Part shown: positions 8,744 to 19,089 of the stretch, one piece after another
How positions within the stretch are numbered: the first letter of the stretch is position 1
Layout: each line of letters starts with the position of its first letter
Source of the DNA: RH-AL1 sp965214415
GTDB taxonomy: Bacteria; Pseudomonadota; Alphaproteobacteria; Rhizobiales; Beijerinckiaceae
NCBI GenBank assembly: GCA_965214415.1
Contig: CBDCBQ010000003.1
Span: 1,116,001-1,180,000 of the forward strand
Reading direction: 5' to 3'
DNA: 64,000 bases
Position numbers and translations under genes: made by a program
Notes under the pieces: model-generated
What the model was told of the DNA's origin: nothing
What the model saw: the letters and a program-made list of their open reading frames with translations, nothing else
The model's database searches: none

Positions 8744-10033
8744 ATGAGCACAGCGACCGGATCACTTTCGATCGGCGAGAAGTCGATCAGCCTCCCCCAA
8801 AAAGATGGTGTTCTCGGTCCCTCCGTCCTCGATATCTCCAAGCTCTATGGGCAGACGGGGATGTTCACGTTCGACCCCGGCTTTACCTCGACGGCGAGCT
8901 GCGAGTCGGCGATCACCTACATCGACGGCGACGAGGGCGTGCTGCTGCATCGCGGCTACCCGATCGAGCAGCTGGCCGAGCACGGGTCGTTTCTCGAGAC
9001 CTGCTACCTGCTGCTCTACGGCGAGCTGCCGAACACGGAGCAGAAGGTCGACTTCGAGGAGCGCGTGCAGCGCCATACGATGGTGCACGAGCAGATGTCG
9101 CGCTTCTTCCAGGGGTTTCGGCGGGACGCGCATCCGATGGCGGTGATGGTCGGTTCGATCGGCGCGATGAGCGCGTTCTACCATGATGTGACCGACATCG
9201 CCGATCCGAAGGTCCGGCTGACCGCCTCGATGCGGCTCATCGCCAAGCTGCCGACGCTGGCTGCGATGGCCTACAAGTACAACATCGGCCAGCCGTTCGT
9301 GTACCCGAACAACAGCCTCGACTACGCGTCGAACTTCTTGAACATGTGCTACGCGGTACCCTGCGAGGAGTACCAGATCAGCCCGGTGATGTCGAAGGCG
9401 CTCGACCGCATCTTCATCCTGCATGCCGATCACGAGCAGAACGCCTCGACCTCGACGGTACGGCTCGCCGGATCGTCGGGCGCCAACCCTTTTGCCTGCA
9501 TCGCGGCCGGCGTCGCCTGCCTGTGGGGCCCGGCGCACGGCGGCGCCAACGAGGCGGCGCTGAAGATGCTGGCCGAAATCGGCGACGTGAAGAACATCCC
9601 GAAGTTCGTCGCCCGCGCCAAGGACAAGAACGATCCGTTCCGGCTGATGGGCTTTGGCCACCGCGTCTACAAGAACTACGACCCGCGCGCGAAGATCATG
9701 CAGAAGACCTGCCACGACGTGCTCGACGAAGTCGGCATGGGCGACGATCCGCTGCTCGAGGTGGCCGTCGAGCTGGAGCGCCTGGCGCTGTCGGACGATT
9801 ACTTCATCGAAAAGAAGCTCTACCCGAACATCGACTTCTACTCGGGCATCACCCTGAAGGCGATGGGCTTCCCGACCTCGATGTTCACCGTGCTGTTCGC
9901 CGTCGCCCGCACGGCAGGCTGGATCGCGCAGTGGAAGGAGATGATCGAGGACCCGCATCAAAAGATCGGCCGTCCCCGCCAGCTCTACACCGGCGCCGCC
10001 AAGCGCGACTACGTGCAAATCGACAAGCGGTAG
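8744..10033 (+). CDS. gltA: citrate synthase GltA
   Basis: Type II (large, NADH-sensitive class) citrate synthase, condensing acetyl-CoA and oxaloacetate at the entry to the TCA cycle. Start ATG 8744 gives 429 residues (MSTATGSLSIGEK), the usual length. AGAAGG at 8731-8736 sits seven bases upstream and favours this start over ATG 8738 or the longer open frame from 8624. Motifs seen are GPAHGGANEAALKML and FGHRVYKNYDPRA, carrying active-site His residues, and the Asp in the NIDFYSG region. The gene is fed by the pyruvate dehydrogenase genes encoded convergently just downstream. Confidence 0.96.
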   Translation: MSTATGSLSIGEKSISLPQKDGVLGPSVLDISKLYGQTGMFTFDPGFTSTASCESAITYIDGDEGVLLHRGYPIEQLAEHGSFLETCYLLLYGELPNTEQKVDFEERVQRHTMVHEQMSRFFQGFRRDAHPMAVMVGSIGAMSAFYHDVTDIADPKVRLTASMRLIAKLPTLAAMAYKYNIGQPFVYPNNSLDYASNFLNMCYAVPCEEYQISPVMSKALDRIFILHADHEQNASTSTVRLAGSSGANPFACIAAGVACLWGPAHGGANEAALKMLAEIGDVKNIPKFVARAKDKNDPFRLMGFGHRVYKNYDPRAKIMQKTCHDVLDEVGMGDDPLLEVAVELERLALSDDYFIEKKLYPNIDFYSGITLKAMGFPTSMFTVLFAVARTAGWIAQWKEMIEDPHQKIGRPRQLYTGAAKRDYVQIDKR

Positions 10034-10050
10034 GTGCTGTTCCGTCAGGC

Positions 10051-10239
10051 TCAATCGTCTCGATCAAGGCGCCCGCGATAAAGCGCCTCGAAATCGCGTC
10101 CGCCATGGAAGACATTTACGATGCGGACGCAGTCGCGTTCGACCAGCCGAAAGGCAATTTCAGGGTCGAGGCTGATACGTAGGCATGCCTGTATATGTCA
10201 TCGAGATCGTCGAGCGCAGCACGTCGAAAGCGAACCTCA
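10051..10239 (-). pseudogene. ParE-type toxin remnant (frameshifted)
   Basis: Directly behind the ParD-like antitoxin, the minus strand reads VRFRRAALDDLDDIYRHA in one frame. It then continues in another frame with SLDPEIAFRLVERDCVRIV followed by NVFHGGRDFEALYRG and a TGA at 10051-10053. These are recognisable start and end segments of a RelE/ParE toxin, and the tail matches the usual RVLHGRRD end. Only about 60 residues remain, against about 95 in intact toxins, and the halves are out of frame. Deletion plus frameshift has inactivated it. Confidence 0.6.
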
Positions 10240-10503
10240 AGCCTTCGCACCGCGATGCGCCCTCACGGTCTCGGCGTTAAGGTTGGCGAGGTGGCGCTCG
10301 ACCTCTGCCTCGGAAACGTCCGGTCGCGGATCTTCGATCGAGCGACGGACCCGTCTCCGCAGCGTCGCGAGACGTTCCGCATCTTCGAGGCGCTGCCGCT
10401 GCCACAAACGAACAGCATCGCGAAGCGCCTCACTGGTGGATGCGAATTCGCCATTCCCGCCAGCCTCGCGTACCTCGCGAAGCATGTCGACGGTAAAGGT
10501 CAC
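10237..10503 (-). CDS. ParD-like ribbon-helix-helix antitoxin
   Basis: An 88-residue protein from GTG 10503 (an in-frame ATG at 10485 is the alternative). The segment GEFASTSEALRDAVRLWQRQ matches the conserved helix of the ParD/CC2985 antitoxin family, and the charged C-terminus is where such proteins bind the toxin. It probably binds DNA as a dimer and represses its own promoter. The partner ParE overlaps its stop but is broken, so this is an orphan antitoxin. It is squeezed between gltA and pdhC on the pdh strand. Confidence 0.65.
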   Translation of the reverse strand: MTFTVDMLREVREAGGNGEFASTSEALRDAVRLWQRQRLEDAERLATLRRRVRRSIEDPRPDVSEAEVERHLANLNAETVRAHRGAKA

Positions 10504-10550
10504 GCTGATTTCTCTGCCGACTGCATGGTCGATCCTCTGCGGGACGCATT

Positions 10551-11930
10551 CTACACCAGCATCGCGAGCGGCGCCTCGATCAGCGCCTTGAACGCGCCGA
10601 TCAGCTGCGCGCCGAGCGCACCATCGACGGCGCGGTGGTCGGTCGACAGCGTCACGCTCATCACGGTCGCCACCGCCGGCGCGCCGTCCCTCGCCACCAC
10701 GCGCTGCTCGCCGGCGCCGACGGCGAGGATGGTGGCGTGCGGCGGGTTGATGACGGCGGCGAAATCCCTGATGCCGAACATGCCGAGGTTCGAGACCGCC
10801 GACGTGCCGCCGGTGTACTCGTCCGGCCGCAGCTTGCGGACCTTCGCGCGCGCGGCATAGTCCTTCATCTCGTGGGAGATCACGCTGAGCGTCTTCGTCT
10901 CGGCGGCACGGATCACCGGCGTGATCAGGCCGCCGGGGATCGACACGGCGACCCCGATGTCGGAGCGCGCATGGCGCAGCATCGCGCTCTCGGTCCAGGT
11001 CACGTTGGCGTCCGGCACGCGCTGCAACGCCAGCGCCAGCGCCTTGATGATGAAGTCGTTGACGGAGACCTTGTAGGCCGGCGTGCCGTCCCTGGCCTGC
11101 GGGGCCGCCTTGTTGATCTGCGCGCGCAGCGCCAGCAGCGCGTCGAGCTCGCAGTCGAGCGTCAGATAGAAATGCGGGATCGTCTGCTTCGCCTCGACGA
11201 GGCGGCGAGCGATCGTCTTGCGCATGTTGTCGTGCGGCAGCTCCTCGAAGCTGCCCGGCGCGAACATCTTCTTGATGGTCTCGTCCGTCGCCGCGGGCGC
11301 GGCGGCGATGCGGACATCCGGCACCTTGCCAGATGGCGCGGGCGCCGCGGCGGGCGCGGCTCGTGGTTTGGGCCCAGCCTGTTCCGCGGCGCGGACATCT
11401 CGCTCGACGATGCGGCCGTGCGGCCCCGAGCCCGGCACGTCGGCGAGATCGAGCCCGAGCTGCTTGGCAAGTCGGCGCGCCAGTGGCGAGGCGATGAGGC
11501 GTACACCCTGCCCGACCGGCGCGGGCGCAGGCGCCGATGACGGCATCGCCCCGGGAGTCGCGCCAGGGCGCTCCTCGCGCAACACCATGTCGTCGGCCTT
11601 TGGCGAGGTCGGCGGCGCCTCGGCCTTTGCCGAAATCGACGCGACAGGCGCGACGGCGCGCGGCGCCTCCACCGACACCAAATCCTCGCCCTCCTCGGCG
11701 ATCAGCCCGATCACCTGGTTGACCGGCACGTCGGCCGAACCTTCCGGCACGACGATCCTGGCGAGCACGCCCTCGTCGACGGCCTCCACTTCCATCGTCG
11801 CCTTGTCGGTCTCGATCTCGGCGAGGATGTCGCCCGACTTGATGGCATCCCCCTCCTTCTTCAGCCACTTGGAAAGGTTGCCCTTCTCCATCGTCGGCGA
11901 GAGGGCGGGCATGAGAATGTCGATGGCCAT
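10551..11930 (-). CDS. pdhC: pyruvate dehydrogenase complex E2, dihydrolipoamide acetyltransferase
   Basis: Core of the pyruvate dehydrogenase complex; it transfers acetyl groups from lipoyl-lysine to CoA. It has 459 residues. There is one lipoyl domain (ETDKATMEVEAVDEG, lipoyl Lys in DKA), an Ala/Pro-rich linker, a peripheral subunit-binding domain (IASPLARRLAKQLGLDL, GSGPHGRIVERDV), a second linker and the catalytic domain ending with the LSTDHRAVDGA active-site motif. The start MAIDILMPALSPTMEKG is certain from homology. It lies 11 bases after pdhB in the operon pdhA-pdhB-pdhC. Confidence 0.97.
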   Translation of the reverse strand: MAIDILMPALSPTMEKGNLSKWLKKEGDAIKSGDILAEIETDKATMEVEAVDEGVLARIVVPEGSADVPVNQVIGLIAEEGEDLVSVEAPRAVAPVASISAKAEAPPTSPKADDMVLREERPGATPGAMPSSAPAPAPVGQGVRLIASPLARRLAKQLGLDLADVPGSGPHGRIVERDVRAAEQAGPKPRAAPAAAPAPSGKVPDVRIAAAPAATDETIKKMFAPGSFEELPHDNMRKTIARRLVEAKQTIPHFYLTLDCELDALLALRAQINKAAPQARDGTPAYKVSVNDFIIKALALALQRVPDANVTWTESAMLRHARSDIGVAVSIPGGLITPVIRAAETKTLSVISHEMKDYAARAKVRKLRPDEYTGGTSAVSNLGMFGIRDFAAVINPPHATILAVGAGEQRVVARDGAPAVATVMSVTLSTDHRAVDGALGAQLIGAFKALIEAPLAMLV

Positions 11931-11941
11931 GCTTTGGCGCC

Positions 11942-13369
<1,428 letters not shown>

Positions 13370-13422
13370 CAGGGCTGCTTCCGAAAGGAGGAAGGAGTTG
13401 CGCGGGCTCGATGCCCCATCAG

Positions 13423-13533
13423 CCTCATGGTGAGGAGGCCGAAGGCCGTCTCGGACCAGGAGGCGGTCCCGAGGTGTCGCTTTTTGGAGCCCTCGTGGTT
13501 CGAAACGGCGCCATGCGCCTCCTCACCATGAGG
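13423..13533. repeat. dispersed repeat family A, copy 1
   Basis: A 111-bp element between pdhA and pdhB whose ends are CCTCATGGTGAGGAGG and its exact inverse CCTCCTCACCATGAGG. Inside is a second inverted pair around GGCCGTCTCGGACCAGG and GTGGTTCGAAACGGC. The same architecture and end sequence recur at 41853-41977. It can fold as one long stem. Its position inside the pdh operon means it is transcribed. Confidence 0.75.
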
Positions 13534-13565
13534 GGATCGAGCAGTGACGATGAGCAACCGGCCCC

Positions 13566-14585
13566 TCAATGCAGGATATCCGTCCAGAGTTCGGAGGCGT
13601 CCGGCTCTGGATCGTGCGTGGCGAAATCGGCCGCCTCGGCGACGATCTTGCGGATCTCGGCATCGATCGCCTTGATCTCGTCGGCGCTCGCCTGCTTCGA
13701 CTCCAGGAGCCGCTTCTTGACGCGCTCGATCGGGTCCTGCTCGTCGCGCATCTTCTGCACCTCTTCCTTGGTGCGGTACTTGGCGGGGTCGGACATCGAA
13801 TGGCCGCGGTAGCGGTAGGTCGCCATCTCCAGGATGATCGGGCCGTTGCCCTCGCGGCACCATTCGAGCGCGAGGTCGGCCGCGGCCTTCACCGCGCGGA
13901 CATCCATCCCGTCGACCTGGAAGCCGGGGATGTTGAAGCTCTGGCCGCGCTTCGAAAGGTCGGTCAGCGCGGACGAGCGGGTGATCGAGGTGCCCATCGC
14001 GTAGCGGTTGTTCTCGATCACGTAGACGACGGGAAGCTTCCAAAGCTCGGCCATGTTGAAGGCCTCGTAGACCTGCCCCTGGTTCGAGGCGCCGTCGCCG
14101 AAATAGGTGAAGCAGACATTGTCGTTGCCGCGATAGCGGTTGGCGAACGCGAGCCCGGTGCCGAGCGGCACCTGCGCGCCGACGATGCCGTGGCCACCGT
14201 AGAAGTGCTTCTCCTTGGAGAACATGTGCATCGAGCCGCCCTTGCCCTTCGACAGGCCGCCGCGACGCCCGGTCAGCTCGGCCATCACGCCTTTCGGGTC
14301 GAGACCGCAGGCGAGCATATGGCCGTGGTCGCGATAGGCGGTGATGGTTTGGTCCCCCTCCTTGGCGTCGAGCATGAGGCCCGTCACCACGGCCTCCTGG
14401 CCGATGTAGAGGTGGCAGAAGCCGCCGATCAGGCCCATGCCGTACATCTGGCCGGCCTTCTCCTCGAAGCGGCGGATGAGCAGCATGCGGCGGTAGGCGG
14501 TGAGGTCCTGCTCGGGCGTGAACTCGACCGCCGGCGGCGGCGTCATGTGAGCGTCTACCGCGGGAGGGGCCGTATCCAACGCCAT
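13566..14585 (-). CDS. pdhA: pyruvate dehydrogenase E1 alpha subunit
   Basis: Alpha subunit of the E1 decarboxylase, binding thiamine diphosphate and converting pyruvate to hydroxyethyl-ThDP. Start ATG 14585 (MALDTAPPAVDAHM) gives 339 residues and has GGAGA upstream; the open frame runs further 5' but without homology. Motifs seen are RRFEEKAGQMYGMG, GGSMHMFS, the ThDP site GDGASNQGQVYEAFN...ENNRYAMGTS, and the regulatory loop YRYRGHSMSDPAKYR. First gene of pdhA-pdhB-pdhC, transcribed convergently with gltA. Confidence 0.97.
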   Translation of the reverse strand: MALDTAPPAVDAHMTPPPAVEFTPEQDLTAYRRMLLIRRFEEKAGQMYGMGLIGGFCHLYIGQEAVVTGLMLDAKEGDQTITAYRDHGHMLACGLDPKGVMAELTGRRGGLSKGKGGSMHMFSKEKHFYGGHGIVGAQVPLGTGLAFANRYRGNDNVCFTYFGDGASNQGQVYEAFNMAELWKLPVVYVIENNRYAMGTSITRSSALTDLSKRGQSFNIPGFQVDGMDVRAVKAAADLALEWCREGNGPIILEMATYRYRGHSMSDPAKYRTKEEVQKMRDEQDPIERVKKRLLESKQASADEIKAIDAEIRKIVAEAADFATHDPEPDASELWTDILH

Positions 14586-14784
14586 CTGGTCTCCTCGCGC
14601 GATCCTTGCGGAGCTAGGTTCTAGCGTAAGCGCGGGTCGAAAGCGAGCCGTCCAAAAGGCGCCCGGAACCGGGTAAGCGGATGAACCGACAGGGCTTTTG
14701 CCGTATCGCCTCCGCGCGAAAAGCATAGCTGGCCTGCGGAAACGGCGCAGCCCGAAAGGGGGATGCGCCGCGTGAGGTTGCGGA

Positions 14785-15852
14785 TCAGTGATGGCCCGCG
14801 GCGGCCGCGGGCGCCGCGGCGGGAGCAGCGGCCGGCGTAGGGGCCGCTGCCGGCGTCGGAGCGGCTGCCGGGGCCGGGGCTGCGGTGTGCATCGCGGGAG
14901 CCGCCGCTGGCGTCGCGGCCGGTGTCGGGGTTGCGGCCGCCGGAGCCGCGGTGTGCATCGCCGGTGACGCCGCCGGAGCGGCCGTGTGCATCGCGGGGGA
15001 CGCCGCCGCCGGAGATGCGGCGTGCATCGCGGGTGACGCCGCCGCCGGAGAGGCAGTGTGCATCGCGGGCGTCGCCGCCGCAGGGGCCGCGGTGCGCATG
15101 TGAGCGGCTGCGCCGGCGCCGCCCATCGCGGGGCCGCCCATGCGACCACCGCCCATGGACGGACCGCCCACGTGAGGAGCTCCCATTGGCGCGCCTCCCA
15201 TTGGCGCGCCTCCCATTGGCGCGCCTCCCATGCGGGCGCCTCCCATGCTGGCGCCTCTGACGCGGGGGCTGCCTGCGGGCGCGCTCATACGAGGACCCGC
15301 CATGGCGGGGGCGCCATTACGACGACCACCCATGCCGCCGGCACCCATGTGACCGCCGCCCATGCGGGCGCCACCCATGCCGCCACCGCCCATGCCGCCA
15401 CCGCCCATGCCGCCGCCCATGTGACCGCCGCCCATGTGACCGCCGTGACCCTTGTGGCCGCCGTGATCCTTGGGGTCGCCGGCCATGTGGCGAGGGCGCT
15501 TACGGGTGCCGGCATGACCGCCGCCATGATCGCGCGGAACGCGAACACGATCGACATGAGAATGATCCTTGTGCTCGCCGCCGTGCGCGAATTTGACATG
15601 ATGCGGGAAGCACCGCGCGCGCAGGCTCGGCGCCAGGATCACGCCGCGTCGCACCGGCGGGCAGCAGCCGCGTTCGAGCAGCCCCTTCCCATGACGACAA
15701 TAGGGATCGTAGGCGGCCTTCTCGATCGCCGGCGCGACGGCCGGCAGCAGCGCGCTCGTTTGCGCGATCGGCAGCGCGCTCGCGCCGATCGGCAGCGCCA
15801 GCCAGGAGACGGTCACGAGCGAGAGGGTTTTGATGAGGCTTGCGTATTTCAT
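14785..15852 (-). CDS. secreted low-complexity Gly/Met/His- and Ala-rich repeat protein
   Basis: 355 residues from ATG 15852 (MKYASLIKTLSL), the first start followed by a good signal peptide ending near GASA. A mature N-terminal segment of about 60 residues contains four Cys (DPYCRHGKG, ERGCCPP, ARCFPH). A His-rich stretch (HKDHSH, DHGGHKGHGGHMGGG), a long run of GGMGG/GAPMGG units and finally repeated AMHTA(A/S)PAA units follow. There is no catalytic fold. The His/Met content suggests metal binding or an extracellular matrix role, which is inference only. It lies between pdhA and ftsB, a place where relatives have neither this gene nor its neighbour at 16350. Confidence 0.6.
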   Translation of the reverse strand: MKYASLIKTLSLVTVSWLALPIGASALPIAQTSALLPAVAPAIEKAAYDPYCRHGKGLLERGCCPPVRRGVILAPSLRARCFPHHVKFAHGGEHKDHSHVDRVRVPRDHGGGHAGTRKRPRHMAGDPKDHGGHKGHGGHMGGGHMGGGMGGGGMGGGGMGGARMGGGHMGAGGMGGRRNGAPAMAGPRMSAPAGSPRVRGASMGGARMGGAPMGGAPMGGAPMGAPHVGGPSMGGGRMGGPAMGGAGAAAHMRTAAPAAATPAMHTASPAAASPAMHAASPAAASPAMHTAAPAASPAMHTAAPAAATPTPAATPAAAPAMHTAAPAPAAAPTPAAAPTPAAAPAAAPAAAAGHH

Positions 15853-15967
15853 CAGTGTTGCGTCCTCGAAAGAATGTTTCGAACGCAATGGATGCTAGGC
15901 AGGCCAAAATGAACGGCGGCGAAATGCGCCGACACGAAAGCGTGAGATCAAACCTTCTTGATGAGGC

Positions 15968-16285
15968 TCAGCGGCGATCCAGGAAGATCACGAGATCGGC
16001 CTTGTCGACGCGGTCGAGCGTCACGCGCGCCTCTTCGTCGAGAAGATCGCGATCGATCGCATCGCCGCGCATCAGCGCGATCCGCTGCTGCCATTGGGCC
16101 TTTTCGGCCTTCGTCGCGGCGAGCTCCGTCTTCAGCATGACGATCGACTTCTCGTACTCGCTGCTGACCTTCAGGCCGCGATCGCCGTTGATCGCGTGCC
16201 ATACGAAATAGCCGCCGATCCCGCCGGAGACGAGATAGAGCAGGACCGGATAGGTGAAGCGGCGAAACCGCGTGCGCACGACCAT
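15968..16285 (-). CDS. ftsB: FtsB/DivIC-like septum formation initiator
   Basis: 105-residue bitopic membrane protein. A short basic N-terminus (MVVRTRFRRF), one transmembrane helix (about 10-32) and a periplasmic heptad coiled coil (about 40-70, with Glu/Lys/Leu spacing) ending in DLVIFLDRR match the FtsB/DivIC family of the divisome. In Hyphomicrobiales this gene normally lies just upstream of pdhA, and here only the repeat-protein gene comes between. It is on the pdh strand. A strong hairpin lies just upstream of it (16301-16331). Confidence 0.85.
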   Translation of the reverse strand: MVVRTRFRRFTYPVLLYLVSGGIGGYFVWHAINGDRGLKVSSEYEKSIVMLKTELAATKAEKAQWQQRIALMRGDAIDRDLLDEEARVTLDRVDKADLVIFLDRR

Positions 16286-16300
16286 CCGAGCAGATTACCG

Positions 16301-16331
16301 CGCCCGGGTTAGCGCGCTGTTAACCCGGGCG
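16301..16331. terminator. hairpin between Gly-rich gene and ftsB
   Basis: CGCCCGGGTTA and TAACCCGGGCG form an 11-bp perfect stem with a nine-base loop. It lies 19 bases past the stop of the minus-strand gene at 16350 and before ftsB. It probably terminates the Gly-rich gene's transcript; no clear T-run follows on either strand. Confidence 0.5.
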
Positions 16332-16349
16332 ATTTGGCGCTGGCTCGGA

Positions 16350-17150
16350 TCAGCGGCCGCCGCCGCCGCCGCCCGCGCCACCACCGCCACCACCAGCGCC
16401 GCCACCACCCGTGCCGCCGCCACCGGCACCACCGCCGCCCATGCCGCCGCCGCCGCCGTGGCCGCCGCCACCCATGCCGCCGCCGCCAGCACCCGCGCCG
16501 CCGCCGCCAGCACCCATGCCACCGCCGCCGCCTTTGGCGCCGCCACCCATCGCGCCGCCGCTCATGCCACCCCCACCCATCGCGCCGCCACCGCCGCCGC
16601 CCTTGCCACCGGCTCCCATGCCGCCGCCGCCCATGCCGCCGCCGCCCATGCCACCGCCGCCTGTGCCGCCGCTCTTGCCGCCCGCGCCCATCCCGCCTTC
16701 ACCACCGCGACCGCCGCCCATCTTGCCGCCGCCATCCATCTTGCCGCCGCCCATCTTGCCCCCGCGATCCCCGCCACGGTCACCGATTCCGTGGTCACCG
16801 CCGCGCTCGCGCTCGCCACGGTCGCCGCCGCCACGCTCGCCACCAAAGTCTCGCCCGCCGCGTCCATAGCGGTCACGCCCATCGCGGAAGCCGCCGCCGA
16901 AGAAGCCGGGCTCGAAGAAGAAGCCGCGCACGAACGGCCGCCCACAGACGTAGAAGCCGGGGCCTCGAAAACCGTTGGGATAAAAACAATAGCGACGACC
17001 TCGGTAGAAGTAGGCGGCGACCGACTCGATTGGCGACGCGGTGCTGTCGGCGCGCGGCGGCGCGACCGGCAGCGCCGTGGCCGGGACGGCGACGCCGAGT
17101 GCCGCGACAGAAAGAGCGACCGCTCCGAAGGCGGATGTGACGTTCGACAT
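16350..17150 (-). CDS. secreted glycine-rich protein
   Basis: 266 residues: signal peptide to about residue 27 (cleavage near ATALP), then an aromatic segment YFYRGRRYCFYPNGFRGPGF with YVCG following. Such Y-C-x-YPxG-x-GPG-x-Y-x-CG segments are known from small Hyphomicrobiales exported proteins. The rest is Arg/Asp/Gly and then GGGMGGGG repeats to the end. It resembles the gene at 14785 in its GGMGG units; both flank ftsB and may share an origin. The composition makes the opposite strand open as a Pro-rich frame, which is a shadow. No function can be assigned. Confidence 0.65.
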   Translation of the reverse strand: MSNVTSAFGAVALSVAALGVAVPATALPVAPPRADSTASPIESVAAYFYRGRRYCFYPNGFRGPGFYVCGRPFVRGFFFEPGFFGGGFRDGRDRYGRGGRDFGGERGGGDRGERERGGDHGIGDRGGDRGGKMGGGKMDGGGKMGGGRGGEGGMGAGGKSGGTGGGGMGGGGMGGGGMGAGGKGGGGGGAMGGGGMSGGAMGGGAKGGGGGMGAGGGGAGAGGGGMGGGGHGGGGGMGGGGAGGGGTGGGGAGGGGGGAGGGGGGR

Positions 17151-17240
17151 GATGGCCCTGCCCTGATGCTATGATCCAGCGTTGAACGACCGAGCGGCGG
17201 AAATGGTCCGCGGCCGCGCTGCCCATTTAGGCGTAAGCCG

Positions 17241-19031
17241 TCAGCGACCCGACGGCGCCGCGTCGACAAGGCGTAGCTGGACGCGCTCGCGGCCGCCGTA
17301 GCGATCGAGCGCCAGCGTGCCGGCGAGATGCATCGGCAGTCCCTTCGCGGCGAGCAGCGCCCGGCCGAGCGGCTCCCCGGCGGCGCGGAAGGCGATCCCG
17401 TCGAGCGTAGTGCCGTCGCCCGCCTGCGCGCGCAGCCGCACGTGCCCCTTGCCGACTGGCCCGACATCGACGATGCGGTGCGCCGGCAGCGCGAACACCG
17501 GCTCCGGGCTGCCGGAGCCATAGGGGCCGGCCCGCTCCAAGTCCGCGACGAGGGCCGGCGTCGCGCCGGCGGCGGTGAGCGTGGCGTCGATGGCGAGCGC
17601 CTCGGCCGCCCGCGCCGCCTCGGCCGCGGCGCCGAGTTCCGCCTCGATGAAGGCGCGAAACGCCGGCACGCCGCCCGACCCCAGCGTGACGCCGGCCGCC
17701 ATCGCGTGGCCGCCGCCCTTGACCAGCACGCCGGCCCCGACCGCCGCGCGCACGGCGCGGCCGAGATCGACGCCGAGCATCGAGCGGCCCGAGCCCGTGC
17801 CGCCGCCACCATGCAGCGCGATCGCGAAGGCCGGCCGTCCGAATTTCTCGCGCAATCGCCCGGCGATGATGCCGACGATGCCCGGATGCCAGCCCTCGCC
17901 CGCGACGACGACGACGGCGGCGCCCTGGTCGTCGAGCCCGACCTGGGCGAGCGCCTCGGCCTCGGCGACCTCGAGCGTCGCCAGCTCCATCGCCTGGCGC
18001 TCGCGGTTGAGCTTGTCGAGCTGCCCGGCGATTTGCGTCGCCTCGTCCTCGTCCTCGATCGTCAGCAGCCGAGCGCCGAGCGCGGCGTCGCCGATGCGCC
18101 CGCCCGCGTTGATGCGCGGGCCGACGAGATAGCCGAGATGATAGGCCGTCGGCGGCCCGTCGGCGCCGGCGACGTCGAGCAAGGCCCGCAAGCCCGGCCG
18201 CCCGCGCGCGTGCATGACGGCGAGGCCCTTCTTGACGAAGGCGCGGTTGAGGCCGGTGAGCGGCGCCACGTCGGCGACGGTGGCGAGGGCGACGAGGTCG
18301 AGCGCCGCGAGGAGATCGGGCGCGGGCCGTTCGCCGAAGAAATTTTGCGCGCGCAAGGCTCTCTGCAGCCCGACGAGCGTCATCAGAACCACGCCTGCGG
18401 CGCAGAGCTGGCCGAGGCCGGACAGGTCGTCGAGCCGGTTCGGGTTGACGATGATGGCGTCGGGCAGCGTTTCCGGCGCCTGGTGGTGGTCGAGCACGAT
18501 CGGGTCGAGGCCGAGCACGCGCGCCTCGGCGAGCGCGTCGGGGCTCGTCGTCCCGCAATCGACCGCGACGAGCAGGTTCGCGCCGCGGCCAGCCAGCATC
18601 CTGACCGCCTCGACGTTGGGGCCGTAGCCCTCGAACAGACGGTCGGGGATGTGGATCATATGCGGCACCCTGCACGCCTCGAGATAGTCGGCGAGCAGCG
18701 CGGCGGAGGCGGCGCCGTCGACGTCGTAGTCGCCGAAGATCGCCACCGTCTCGCGTCGCACGACCGCGTCGGCGAGGCGGGCGACGGCCGGGTCCATGCC
18801 GACGAGGGTGGTCGGGTCCGGCATCAGGTCGCGCACGGCGGGATCGAGGTAGGCGGCGACATCGTCCGGCGCGATGCCGCGCGACGCGAGGATGCGCGAG
18901 AGCACGTCGCCATGGCCGCCGAGCTGGGCGATCGCCAGCGCCAGCGCCTCGCCCGCCGTGTCGAGCCGGTGTGCCCAGGGGCGCCCGCGCAGGGAGTGGG
19001 CGACACCGAGCACGGGGCGGCTGGCGGTCAC
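17241..19031 (-). CDS. recJ: single-stranded-DNA-specific exonuclease RecJ
   Basis: 5'-3' ssDNA exonuclease acting in recombination and mismatch repair. 596 residues. The DHH phosphoesterase motifs are present in order: FGDYDVDGAASAALL, VDCGTTSPDAL, LDHHQAPETLPDAIIVNP, and the DHHA1 part with GPRINAGGRIGDAALG and GEGWHPGIVGIIAGRL. The Asp and His residues of these motifs bind the two catalytic metal ions. A CTTCTCCCG hairpin (19046) lies just upstream of its start. In relatives recJ is often next to hom; here hom is 19 kb away. Confidence 0.95.
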   Translation of the reverse strand: MTASRPVLGVAHSLRGRPWAHRLDTAGEALALAIAQLGGHGDVLSRILASRGIAPDDVAAYLDPAVRDLMPDPTTLVGMDPAVARLADAVVRRETVAIFGDYDVDGAASAALLADYLEACRVPHMIHIPDRLFEGYGPNVEAVRMLAGRGANLLVAVDCGTTSPDALAEARVLGLDPIVLDHHQAPETLPDAIIVNPNRLDDLSGLGQLCAAGVVLMTLVGLQRALRAQNFFGERPAPDLLAALDLVALATVADVAPLTGLNRAFVKKGLAVMHARGRPGLRALLDVAGADGPPTAYHLGYLVGPRINAGGRIGDAALGARLLTIEDEDEATQIAGQLDKLNRERQAMELATLEVAEAEALAQVGLDDQGAAVVVVAGEGWHPGIVGIIAGRLREKFGRPAFAIALHGGGGTGSGRSMLGVDLGRAVRAAVGAGVLVKGGGHAMAAGVTLGSGGVPAFRAFIEAELGAAAEAARAAEALAIDATLTAAGATPALVADLERAGPYGSGSPEPVFALPAHRIVDVGPVGKGHVRLRAQAGDGTTLDGIAFRAAGEPLGRALLAAKGLPMHLAGTLALDRYGGRERVQLRLVDAAPSGR

Positions 19032-19045
19032 CCGCGGATCGCGGT

Positions 19046-19072
19046 CCTTCTCCCGTCGGCGACGGGAGAAGG
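19046..19072. repeat. perfect palindrome, CTTCTCCCG family
   Basis: CCTTCTCCCGTC-GGC-GACGGGAGAAGG is a perfect 12-bp stem with a three-base loop between the permease stop (19090) and the recJ start (19031), both on the minus strand. It would end the permease transcript or insulate recJ. Same family as 3951-3985 and 22598-22769. Confidence 0.65.
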
Positions 19073-19089
19073 AAGGATGGTCGCCAAAC

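Noticed and set aside
15180..15240. Short tandem repeats that look like a CRISPR at first glance
   Set aside because: The units are codon-periodic (GAPMGG) within a coding frame, with no unique spacers and no cas genes.
16411..16869. Pro-rich frame PPPPMPPPP
   Set aside because: It is the complement of the GGGMGGGG repeats of the exported protein at 16350 and has no independent support.
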